Shown here piece after piece: positions 17,222-23,882 of a stretch of 35,499 bases of DNA. The notes beneath the pieces are model-generated. The model searched no databases, was not told the DNA's origin, and saw only the letters and a list, made by a program, of their open reading frames with translations. The stretch comes from Arthrobacter sp. Br18 (GTDB lineage Bacteria; Actinomycetota; Actinomycetes; Actinomycetales; Micrococcaceae). Within the stretch, counting starts at the first letter, position 1. Every line of letters begins with the position of its first letter. The DNA lies in the NCBI RefSeq assembly GCF_000520555.1, contig NZ_KI914877.1:35307-70805 (forward strand), read 5' to 3'. The position numbers were made by a program, and so were the translations under genes.

Positions 17222-18138
17222 CAGAGCGCACCTCTCGATGACATTGCGGGTGGATCCAGGGGGCCCTGGTCCAGCCGGAAAGGTGGGTAGTCGTCCCGCA
17301 GCAGAGCTGTGTAGGTGATGGTGCGGTAAGCCCACCGGTTGATTCCCATGATCAGGTTGAAGAGCCCGAGGCGGTAGACGCCGGTGAACAGCAGGATCAC
17401 GGCGGTGATGAACACCAGCAGGCCAAGCAGTGACATCCCGTTGGTGCCTCCGTCATTCGATGACGCCCAGATACCGCCCGTCAGCGCAGCGACAATGAGC
17501 AGGTGCGGCAGGGCGAGGAGCCAGGACTTGACCAGGACCTTCCAGTGCGAAAGCTGTTCCGGATAGTCCACTTCGAAGGTGGCCGGGTAGTCGGTGTGCG
17601 CGAGGGTGAAGGGCGGGTAACGATCGGTGCCCATCACACCGTTGGCGTAGAAGGCAACCCGCCAGTGCCAGCGCATCACCCCGACCGTGAACTGGAAGAG
17701 CGACGCCGGGTAGCGGCCGGTGAACAGGATCATCACCCCGGCAGCGACTGTAACCACCGCGAAGGCTATTCCGAGAATGGCGAGCACGATGTAGTGGGGA
17801 ATGGCCAGAATCCACTTGACGAGCCACATCCACCTGGTCAGGTTCGGATCCAGCTGTCCTTCGAGTCGTGCTGGGTAGGTCCCTCCTGCGTTCCCGCTGG
17901 TTGCAGTGTGGGATGAGGAGAGCAGGCTCCGGCCAAGGCCCCCAGCACCGAGGATGATCAGCCCGGTCCCTGCGGTGAGCAGGGCGAGGCCGGCGAGCAC
18001 CGGGCCGGAGTTGGCGAAGGCCCCAAGGGATCCTCCGGCCAGGAGAACTCCTGCGACGAGCACCAGCAGGTACGGTGCACTCATCTTCTCGGGCTGCGGG
18101 TCGGGCTGTCCGAATGTTTCGATCGATGTGGTGTTCAT
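17221..18138 (-). CDS. DUF4389 membrane protein with two repeats
   Basis: A membrane protein of about 305 residues. After two N-terminal spans (about 25-75) there are two DUF4389-like units: the first runs from TRWMWLVKWILAIPHYIVL to RYPPF, the second from HWKVLVKSWLLALPHLLIV to DYPPF. Each has two spans and a FTGRYP or FTGVYR turn followed by an aromatic segment (MRWHWRVAFY; INRWAYRTITY). The function of DUF4389 is unknown. The ATG at 18138 is preferred over a GTG at 18189 because the extra residues are unlike the rest. The gene leads the ABC operon by direct overlap and lies 81 bp after the oxidoreductase gene on the same strand. Confidence 0.85.
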   Translation of the reverse strand: MNTTSIETFGQPDPQPEKMSAPYLLVLVAGVLLAGGSLGAFANSGPVLAGLALLTAGTGLIILGAGGLGRSLLSSSHTATSGNAGGTYPARLEGQLDPNLTRWMWLVKWILAIPHYIVLAILGIAFAVVTVAAGVMILFTGRYPASLFQFTVGVMRWHWRVAFYANGVMGTDRYPPFTLAHTDYPATFEVDYPEQLSHWKVLVKSWLLALPHLLIVAALTGGIWASSNDGGTNGMSLLGLLVFITAVILLFTGVYRLGLFNLIMGINRWAYRTITYTALLRDDYPPFRLDQGPLDPPAMSSRGAL

Positions 18139-18219
18139 GGTCCTGATCTTGGATTTCTTCTGATCGAACTGGGTTGAACCGGATGCCACCCCAACGCGGA
18201 CGGCGGGTGGCAGATGGCA

Positions 18220-19227
18220 TCACACCGTGATGGCGATTTTCGCCCGGGCATGATCCTCGACGAAATAGCGGATGGCCTCAGGAACCTCGCTCAAGGGATA
18301 GGTTCGATCGATGGCCGGAACGATCCGGCCGGATTCGATGAGTTCCCGCAACTCATCCAGGCTTTCCCTACCCGGCTTCGCGGAAAACGTGCGGAGGTTC
18401 TGGCGGATGAACAGAGACAGGAAAAGCGCCCTCACGATGCGTCCCATGGGTCCAAGGACGCTCCCCCCGGTGCCGCTGAAGAGCACGAGCGTCCCTCGCT
18501 GGGTGAGGGCCCTCCTGAGCGCCGACAACGGGTGGTTCCCGATCGAATCGAATATCAGGTCATACTGCACCCCGCTCTCCGTGAAGTTTCCCTGCGTGTA
18601 GTCGATGACGGAGTCCGCGCCGAGCGACCGGACCAGTTCGGCATTCCTTGTACTTGCCACGCCGGTCACGTCCGCGCCGAAGGCCTTGGCGATCTGGACG
18701 GCGAACGTGCCCACACCACCGGATGCGCCATTGATCAGGACTTTCTGTCCCGGTTGGATGTTGCCGCCGCTCCGCAGTCCCTGCAGGGCGGTTCTTGCCG
18801 AAAGTGGAACCGTGGCAGCCTGCTCGAAGGTCAGATTCGCCGGCTTCAACGCCAACAGGACTGCCGGGACGGCGGCGAATTCGGCGAAACCTCCCGCCTC
18901 GACTTCGCCATAGACTTCGTCACCGGGGCGCAATTCGGTGACACCTGCACCCACCGCCTCCACCTGTCCTGCGATGTCCTTTCCCCGCACGATTTTTTTT
19001 GGCTTGCGCATTCCGAAGGCGAGACGCGCGATCAGGGGGCGTCCGCTGGTGTAGACCCAATCGGCGTGATTGATCGCCGCCGCACGGACCCGCACCAATA
19101 CCTCGCCGTCCTGGATCATCGGCCTGTCGACGTCCTGGTGGCTGAGCACGTTCGTGGTGCCGTACCGCCGCTGCACGATGCCTTTCATCGCCATGGTTGT
19201 CCTGTCTGGGCTGGTGGTCGACTTCAT
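18220..19227 (-). CDS. NAD(P)-dependent oxidoreductase, zinc-less MDR (quinone-reductase-like), module 1
   Basis: A 335-residue medium-chain dehydrogenase/reductase. The GroES-like N-terminal domain includes AAAINHADWVYTSGR and GKDIAGQVEAVGAGV. The Rossmann signature INGASGGVGTFAVQ (about 165-178) follows. The cysteine/histidine zinc ligands of true alcohol dehydrogenases are absent, so a quinone-reductase or enoyl-reductase type is more likely. The ATG at 19227 has GAGAGGAA about ten bases upstream; longer frames run through the operator region. It is divergent from a TetR gene, with two inverted repeats between them. It resembles the oxidoreductase at 20877-21908 closely enough to be a paralogue. 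Confidence 0.88.
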   Translation of the reverse strand: MKSTTSPDRTTMAMKGIVQRRYGTTNVLSHQDVDRPMIQDGEVLVRVRAAAINHADWVYTSGRPLIARLAFGMRKPKKIVRGKDIAGQVEAVGAGVTELRPGDEVYGEVEAGGFAEFAAVPAVLLALKPANLTFEQAATVPLSARTALQGLRSGGNIQPGQKVLINGASGGVGTFAVQIAKAFGADVTGVASTRNAELVRSLGADSVIDYTQGNFTESGVQYDLIFDSIGNHPLSALRRALTQRGTLVLFSGTGGSVLGPMGRIVRALFLSLFIRQNLRTFSAKPGRESLDELRELIESGRIVPAIDRTYPLSEVPEAIRYFVEDHARAKIAITV

Positions 19228-19253
19228 CGCTACGGGTTCCTCTCGGTCGGACT

Positions 19254-19272
19254 GACCTAACGGTGTAAGGTA
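19254..19272. promoter_or_regulatory. TetR operator candidate O1, module 1
   Basis: GACCTAAC-ggt-GTAAGGTA is an 8-3-8 inverted repeat with 6 of 8 arm positions paired. It covers the candidate -10 of the oxidoreductase promoter. Its centre is 31 bp from O2, about three helical turns. Confidence 0.6.
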
Positions 19273-19283
19273 GTGATTTGAAA
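19255..19283 (-). promoter_or_regulatory. Candidate promoter of module 1 oxidoreductase
   Basis: Read on the minus strand, TTTCAA (19283-19278) and TTAGGT (19260-19255) are spaced by 17 bp. This would start transcription near 19248, just upstream of the ribosome site. On the plus strand the same bases read TTGAAA and could serve the TetR gene with a weak -10 at 19302-19307. Confidence 0.4.
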
Positions 19284-19284
19284 G

Positions 19285-19303
19285 TACCATACATCGTAAG
19301 GTA
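19285..19303. promoter_or_regulatory. TetR operator candidate O2, module 1
   Basis: TACCATAC-atc-GTAAGGTA is an 8-3-8 inverted repeat with 7 of 8 arm positions paired. The right arm is identical to that of O1. Together they give a consensus TACCTTAC-N3-GTAAGGTA. Confidence 0.68.
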
Positions 19304-19365
19304 GCGTCTATGGACAGGTCGTTGATTTCCAACAATGACGGCGCACATCGGAGACGGGAGGCACT

Positions 19366-20043
19366 GTGGCACGAGGAAGGACCAAGGCGGCGCTCAGGGA
19401 ACCTGTCACCCGGGACCGGGCGGTCCAGGTGGCTGTCGGGCTCGCCGATGCTGGCGGGCTGGAGTCGTTGAGCATGCGCAAGCTCGCCCAGGAACTCGGG
19501 GTCGAGGCGATGTCGCTCTACTACCATGTGAAAGGCAAGGACGACATCATTGACGGTATGGTCGACGTCGTTTTCGGCGAGATCGTCCTACCCTCCCCCG
19601 GGGACGACTGGAAAGCGGCCATGAGGGAGCGTGCTGAGTCGGCCCGCGCTGTCCTCGCCCGACACCCCTGGGCGATCGCCCTGATGCGGTCCACACCGGG
19701 GGCTGAGACTTTGAAGCACCTCGATGCCACAATCGGATGCCTGCGCGGAGCGGGCTTCTCTCCGGCGATGGCCGGCCATGCGATGTCCCTTCTCGATAGC
19801 TACGTCGACGGGTTCGCCCTTCAGGAGGCCGCGCTGCCGCTCGATGCGGCCGGCGCCATGAACGAGGCCACGGAGGACATCCTGGCGCAGCAACAAATGA
19901 TGTCCCATGCCTTTCCTCACCTGGCCGAAATCGCGGAAACCTACATCCTGCAGCCGGGGTATGCCTTCGGGAACGAGTTCCGGTTCGGGCTCCAGGTCAT
20001 CCTCGAGGGCATCGAGGCCGCCCACGCCTCCGAGGACCTGTAA
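19366..20043 (+). CDS. TetR/AcrR family regulator, module 1
   Basis: A 225-residue repressor-type protein. The DNA-binding domain has SMRKLAQELGVEAMSLYYHV (about residues 36-55) as its helix-turn-helix. The ligand domain includes RHPWAIALM, the conserved LDSYVDGFALQEAALPL and LQPGYAFGNEF, as in TetR_C regulators. The GTG at 19366 has GGGAGG four bases upstream. It is divergent from the oxidoreductase gene and most likely represses both through O1/O2. It is clearly related to the regulator at 22003-22686 along its whole length. The stop is one base from the convergent DUF4386 stop. The inducer is unknown. Confidence 0.9.
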   Translation: MARGRTKAALREPVTRDRAVQVAVGLADAGGLESLSMRKLAQELGVEAMSLYYHVKGKDDIIDGMVDVVFGEIVLPSPGDDWKAAMRERAESARAVLARHPWAIALMRSTPGAETLKHLDATIGCLRGAGFSPAMAGHAMSLLDSYVDGFALQEAALPLDAAGAMNEATEDILAQQQMMSHAFPHLAEIAETYILQPGYAFGNEFRFGLQVILEGIEAAHASEDL

Positions 20044-20044
20044 A

Positions 20045-20806
20045 TCAGGCATCGGAAGCACCCGGGGGTCGGAAGTCGGTTTCATGACGGGGTCGCTGAT
20101 AACCCCGGCCCACCAGCCCCAGGGTCATCCGGCGGCCCCTGACAAGGAGCCAAAAGATGAGTGCAACTTCGCCCACGAAGACGAACCGGGCGACGCCGAT
20201 CGAGAGTTCCGGGACCAACACAGCGCTGAAACCGTCCGTCAGGTAGCCAAGCCCGGCAACCACGAGGAGGATCCCGAAGATTTTCGCCATGAATTCGGAT
20301 CGATACGCGAGGTAACCGATCAGGAGCAGGTGCAGGGCGAAGAGGATCAGTCCGGTGTCCCAGATCCTGGCGAAGGCATCAACTGCGAGCAGCATCCGAT
20401 CCCCGTCTCCGGGCACTGCCGGCACCTCCAGAAGCTGGCTGATCGCCACCAGGAAGACCGCAGAATAGGCAAGCCTGAACCATGCGGCAATCATCGAGAC
20501 CGCCCGGTTCACCGACGCGAACACCTCGAAAAGTGCCGCTGCCACAATGACGTCCAGGACGACCACGATGATCAGGCTGGCGATGCCAGAGCGGAACAAT
20601 GTCTCGGAAGCGGCGACGTCCACGGCCGTTCGGGAGGCATCTCCCGCCGTCACGAGGGTTTCCACGGGTCCGAAGACGCCATAGACGGAGAATACCGTCA
20701 TGGCAAGGAGCGTACTTCCCGCGATCAGGCTGGGCCTGCGCAGGGAGCCGGCGGCCCGGGTGAGGGGAAGCTGCCGGGGGGATTCGTTCGGCGTCAGGAT
20801 GGACAT
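20045..20806 (-). CDS. DUF4386 membrane protein
   Basis: A 253-residue membrane protein with about six or seven hydrophobic spans, matching DUF4386. Landmarks are SLIAGSTLLAMTVFSVYGVF, the RSGIASLIIVVVLDVIVAAALFEVF region (in two adjoining segments), NRAVSMIAAWFRLAYSAVF, and a late GYLAYRSEFMAKIFGILLV. The function of the family is unknown. The ATG at 20806 has AAGGAAG upstream. It lies 70 bp downstream of the second oxidoreductase gene on the same strand, so it is probably the second gene of the module 2 operon. Confidence 0.87.
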   Translation of the reverse strand: MSILTPNESPRQLPLTRAAGSLRRPSLIAGSTLLAMTVFSVYGVFGPVETLVTAGDASRTAVDVAASETLFRSGIASLIIVVVLDVIVAAALFEVFASVNRAVSMIAAWFRLAYSAVFLVAISQLLEVPAVPGDGDRMLLAVDAFARIWDTGLILFALHLLLIGYLAYRSEFMAKIFGILLVVAGLGYLTDGFSAVLVPELSIGVARFVFVGEVALIFWLLVRGRRMTLGLVGRGYQRPRHETDFRPPGASDA

Positions 20807-20876
20807 GGTGTTTCTTCCTTCGACGGTCAGGTGCGGTGGGCGGAGTATGGACGCTGGGCGGAGGCAGGAGGGGCGG

Positions 20877-21908
20877 TCAGAGTGTGATTGCTGTTTTTCC
20901 ACGCGCCTTCCCGGCCTCGAGGTATCGCATGGCGTCCGGAACCTGATCAAGCGGATAGCTGCTGCCGACGCGAGGCGTCACGGTGCCGTCCTCGATGAGA
21001 CCGGCGAGCAGCCTCAGGTCGCTGGAACGCTGTGTGGACATCAGCATGACCAGGCGCTGGGGAACGAACGGCGACAGCATCACGGCCCGTAGCTGCCGTC
21101 CGATGCCCGTCCAGGTGCCGCCGCCCTCACCGCCGACCAGGACGGCAGTACCTCGGGGCTTGAGCGCGCGGCGGAGCCGGGCAAGTTCCGGGTTGCCGCC
21201 GATGTCCAGAATCAGGTCATAACGCCGGGCTCCGTCGGCGAAGTCGTCGCGGGTGTAGTCAAGTACGTGGTCAGCACCGAGGGAGCACACGAAATCGAGC
21301 TTCCCGGTGCCGCACACCCCGGTGGTTTCGGCGCCGAACGCCCGGGCCAGTTGAACTGCGTAACTGCCCACACCCCCGGAAGCGCCGAGAATCAGCACCT
21401 TCTGCCCCTGTGCGACGCGGCCGGCATCGCGCAGGGCCTGCAGTGCAGTGAGCGCCGAGACCGGAACCACTGCGGCCTGCTCGAATGTCACTCCCGCGGG
21501 CTTGTGGGCGAGCCTGTCCTCCCGGGCCACCGCATACTCCGCGAAGGAGCCTTTACCTGCCCCGAACACCTCCTCACCGACCCGGAAGGCAGTAACTGCC
21601 CTGCCGACGTCGGTGACCGTGCCCGCCACGTCCGAACCGATGACGGGGTTTCGGGGACCCCGTAATCCTGTGCCCAGGCGGATCAGATAGGGCGTACCGG
21701 TCATCAGGTGCCACGCTCCCCGGTCGAGACCTGCCGCGTGTACCCGAACGAGTACCTCATTGTCCCCGATGGTGGGCCGTGGAACCCACCCGGTTCGCAG
21801 GACCTCGGCGGTGCCGTAGCGGTCCTGCACGATCGCCCTCATCCTGCCGGGTGCCGGCTCACGATCCCCTGTGCGGCCTGCCGCCCCGTGCTGCTGATCG
21901 GTGGTCAT
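20877..21908 (-). CDS. NAD(P)-dependent oxidoreductase, zinc-less MDR (quinone-reductase-like), module 2
   Basis: A 343-residue paralogue of the module 1 oxidoreductase. It shares RYGTAEVL, GEEVFGAG, the FEQAAVVPVSALTALQALR stretch, the Rossmann motif LGASGGVGSYAVQLARAFGA (about 174-193) and the C-terminal ARGKTAITL. Zinc ligands are missing here too. The ATG at 21908 has GGGGAG seven bases upstream. The first ~22 residues are a hydrophilic leader before the GroES-like domain. It is divergent from its own TetR gene, with two inverted repeats in the 94-bp gap. The substrate is unknown. Confidence 0.88.
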   Translation of the reverse strand: MTTDQQHGAAGRTGDREPAPGRMRAIVQDRYGTAEVLRTGWVPRPTIGDNEVLVRVHAAGLDRGAWHLMTGTPYLIRLGTGLRGPRNPVIGSDVAGTVTDVGRAVTAFRVGEEVFGAGKGSFAEYAVAREDRLAHKPAGVTFEQAAVVPVSALTALQALRDAGRVAQGQKVLILGASGGVGSYAVQLARAFGAETTGVCGTGKLDFVCSLGADHVLDYTRDDFADGARRYDLILDIGGNPELARLRRALKPRGTAVLVGGEGGGTWTGIGRQLRAVMLSPFVPQRLVMLMSTQRSSDLRLLAGLIEDGTVTPRVGSSYPLDQVPDAMRYLEAGKARGKTAITL

Positions 21909-21939
21909 TACTGCTCTCCCCACGTGGTGCGATATCGGT

Positions 21940-21958
21940 TTTCGTACTATGTACGAAA
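21940..21958. promoter_or_regulatory. TetR operator candidate O1, module 2 (perfect 8-3-8 palindrome)
   Basis: TTTCGTAC-tat-GTACGAAA pairs at all 8 arm positions with a 3-base spacer. It overlaps a TACTAT hexamer (21945-21950) that could be the -10 of the TetR gene. The geometry is the same as in module 1, and the inner TAC-N3-GTA is shared. Confidence 0.75.
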
Positions 21959-21961
21959 TGG

Positions 21962-21980
21962 GCTCGTACGTTGTACCAAA
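21962..21980. promoter_or_regulatory. TetR operator candidate O2, module 2
   Basis: GCTCGTAC-gtt-GTACCAAA matches the consensus TTTCGTAC-N3-GTACGAAA at 6 of 8 and 7 of 8 arm positions. Its centre is 22 bp from O1, about two helical turns, so two dimers could bind on one face of the DNA. Confidence 0.6.
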
Positions 21981-22002
21981 GCACCACGGTCTCAGGAGCA
22001 GA

Positions 22003-22686
22003 ATGTCGGCGGAATCAGCACGGAGTACGACTCGAGGGCGAGCGCGGCTCAGTCGGGAGAGGGTGTTGAGCAGTGCCCTGATCCTGGCTGACGAGTCAGG
22101 GATAGGATCACTCACGATCCGTTCGCTCGCTGATGCAATGGGGACAAGGCCCATGTCGATCTACCACTATGTCGCCAACAAGGACGAGATCCTCGACAGT
22201 CTCGTGGACCTGGTGTTCAGCGAGATCGACCTGCCGTCCGACGTGGGTGGCTGGCGCAGCGGGATGTATCGGCGTGCGCATTCGGTCCGCGCTGTCCTGC
22301 GCCGCCACACCTGGGCCATCGGGCTGCTCGAGTCCCGCACGAGTCCCGGCGGTGCAACGCTGCGTCATCATGAAGCGACCCTCGGCGTCCTGCGCAGGGC
22401 CGGCTTTTCGGTGAAGCTGACCTCCCATGCCTACGCCCTGCTCGACAGCTACATCTACGGCTTTGCGCTTCAGGAAGCCGCGCTTCCCCTGAACGGTTCC
22501 GAGCCTGTCGCACAGGTTGCCGAACCGATGGTTCAGCAGTTCTCGGACGGCAGGTACCCGTACCTCTACGAGATCGCCACGGAGCGCGTTCTCCAACCGG
22601 GGTACAACTTCGGCGATGAGTTCGACATCGGACTCAAGGTGATCCTCGACTCCCTCGAGGGCTGGATCTCGCACCGCCCGGGGTGA
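22003..22686 (+). CDS. TetR/AcrR family regulator, module 2
   Basis: A 227-residue regulator. The helix-turn-helix region is TIRSLADAMGTRPMSIYHYV. The ligand domain carries RHTWAIGLLESR, LDSYIYGFALQEAALPL and LQPGYNFGDEF, all aligning with the module 1 TetR. The residues before the shared MS-I/L-Y recognition segment differ (TRP here, VEA in module 1), in line with the different outer bases of the operators. The ATG at 22003 has AGGAG four bases upstream; a longer frame from 21901 would run through both operators. It probably represses itself and the divergent oxidoreductase-DUF4386 operon. Confidence 0.9.
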   Translation: MSAESARSTTRGRARLSRERVLSSALILADESGIGSLTIRSLADAMGTRPMSIYHYVANKDEILDSLVDLVFSEIDLPSDVGGWRSGMYRRAHSVRAVLRRHTWAIGLLESRTSPGGATLRHHEATLGVLRRAGFSVKLTSHAYALLDSYIYGFALQEAALPLNGSEPVAQVAEPMVQQFSDGRYPYLYEIATERVLQPGYNFGDEFDIGLKVILDSLEGWISHRPG

Positions 22687-22710
22687 ACCTCTTCCTGGCT
22701 GCTCGGGCCA

Positions 22711-22725
22711 CGCCGCGAAGCGGCG
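22711..22725. terminator. Possible hairpin between convergent TetR genes
   Basis: CGCCGC-GAA-GCGGCG is a perfect 6-bp stem with a 3-base loop in the gap between the convergent genes. It has no T tract, so its role as a terminator is uncertain. Confidence 0.35.
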
Positions 22726-22727
22726 GC

Positions 22728-23369
22728 TTACTGGACGAGCAAGGCAGCCCGCAGGGTTTCGGCGACGAACCGGGCGAATTGCTGCCCGGACCAGCCCCTC
22801 TGAAGGACCAGCAGGTCATAGAGCTCAGGCGAGCTGCACGTCCACATGACATCCACTGCCGTGCCGAACGTGGTGTCGGGGCGCAGGAAGCCCCGCTCGA
22901 GCAGGAAGCGGGCGTTGTGCTCCATCCGCACCAGCCGTCGGGTGCTGGTCTCGGCCAACAGGGCGGACATGGCAGGATCCGATCCGGCCGCGGCGCGGAT
23001 CAGCATCAGGACGGGCGTCAGGGTGCCGGCCACCTCCGCGGTCAGAGTGCCCCAGTGATACATCAGTTCCTGGGGGTCCTTCACGTGCAGACGCATCTCA
23101 TCGGACCGCACCGGAGCGCTGACCGGGCCTGGCCCGGCGAGACCCTGCTCATAGATCGCATGGACCAACCCGGCCTTGCTCCCGAACGTCTTGTAGACCG
23201 TTTCGACCGATACTCCTGCCTGTTGCGCAATGTCGGACACGGTGGTGGCGGCGTACCCCGTTGCAAGGAAGCTGCGCAAAGCAGCATCCAGCACGGCTCC
23301 GCGGGTGCGTTCGGCCCGGGCGCGCCGCCCGGATGCGTCATAGGTGCGACGCCTCTTGACTGATTCCAT
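22728..23369 (-). CDS. TetR/AcrR family regulator, module 3
   Basis: A 213-residue regulator. It has a basic N-terminus (VKRRRTYDASGRRARAERT) and the helix-turn-helix TTVSDIAQQAGVSVETVYKTF, written here in its central part. The ligand-binding domain contains MLIRAAAGSDPAM and an aromatic C-terminal part. It belongs to a different TetR subgroup from modules 1 and 2. I choose the ATG at 23369; an ATG at 23381 has no ribosome site and would start inside the palindrome 23381-23396. It is divergent from the SnoaL-SDR pair and probably controls it. Confidence 0.87.
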   Translation of the reverse strand: MESVKRRRTYDASGRRARAERTRGAVLDAALRSFLATGYAATTVSDIAQQAGVSVETVYKTFGSKAGLVHAIYEQGLAGPGPVSAPVRSDEMRLHVKDPQELMYHWGTLTAEVAGTLTPVLMLIRAAAGSDPAMSALLAETSTRRLVRMEHNARFLLERGFLRPDTTFGTAVDVMWTCSSPELYDLLVLQRGWSGQQFARFVAETLRAALLVQ

Positions 23370-23384
23370 GTCCCGTCCCATACT
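23356..23384 (+). promoter_or_regulatory. Candidate promoter of the SnoaL-SDR pair
   Basis: TTGACT (23356-23361) and CATACT (23379-23384) are 17 bp apart on the plus strand. The -10 runs into the palindrome at 23381-23396, so a bound regulator would block it. Confidence 0.45.
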
Positions 23385-23396
23385 CAATATTGGGTA
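23381..23396. promoter_or_regulatory. TetR operator candidate, module 3
   Basis: TACTCAAT directly abuts ATTGGGTA, a 16-bp palindrome with 7 of 8 arm positions paired and no spacer. It lies between the divergent starts and overlaps the candidate -10 of the plus-strand promoter. Confidence 0.6.
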
Positions 23397-23423
23397 CAGC
23401 CTACTGTAATGAAAGGTCGGCCG

Positions 23424-23882
23424 GTGACCGTCAACCAGCGCCCCGCCGCCGACCCGCTGGCCGTGATCCGCAGGCTTACCGGGTCGGTGAACAATCACGA
23501 TCTCGACGAGCTGGTCTCCTGCTTTGCGCCTCACTACGTCAACGTGACACCCGCGCATCCTGAACGAAGCTTCTCCGGCCGGTCCCAGGTGCGGATGAAC
23601 TGGGAGCGGATTTTCGCAGCGGTTCCTGACCTGTGCGCCGAACTGCTGAGGACGGCAGTCGATGACCAGGTTGTCTGGACGGAGTGGGAACACCGCGGGA
23701 CCCGCACCGACGGATCAGCCCACCTTCTGCGCGGAATTGTGATCTTCACCGTGACGGACGGCGCCATCACGCAGGCCCGGTTCTATCTCGAACCGGTCGA
23801 ACACTCCGGCCCTGATGCCGACGGAGCTGTCACCACCCTCATCGGCACCGGAACATCCGAAAACCCCAAGGAAGAATCATGA
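23424..23882 (+). CDS. SnoaL-like / NTF2-superfamily protein
   Basis: A 152-residue protein with the NTF2-like cone fold pattern of SnoaL polyketide-cyclase-like proteins. An N-terminal helix (DPLAVIRRLTGSVNNHD) is followed by LVSCFAPHYVNV, RSQVRMNWERIFAAVPDL, and the strands VVWTEWEHRGTRTDG and GIVIFTVTDGAITQARFYLEPV. Such proteins bind or isomerise small hydrophobic molecules; the substrate is unknown. I choose GTG at 23424 because AAAGG lies seven bases upstream; the ATG at 23409 has no ribosome site. The stop overlaps the SDR start as ATGA. Confidence 0.85.
   Translation: MTVNQRPAADPLAVIRRLTGSVNNHDLDELVSCFAPHYVNVTPAHPERSFSGRSQVRMNWERIFAAVPDLCAELLRTAVDDQVVWTEWEHRGTRTDGSAHLLRGIVIFTVTDGAITQARFYLEPVEHSGPDADGAVTTLIGTGTSENPKEES

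Noticed and set aside
22711-22725. The CGCCGC-GAA-GCGGCG hairpin as a firm terminator
   Set aside because: No T tract follows on either strand; it is listed as a feature only with low confidence.
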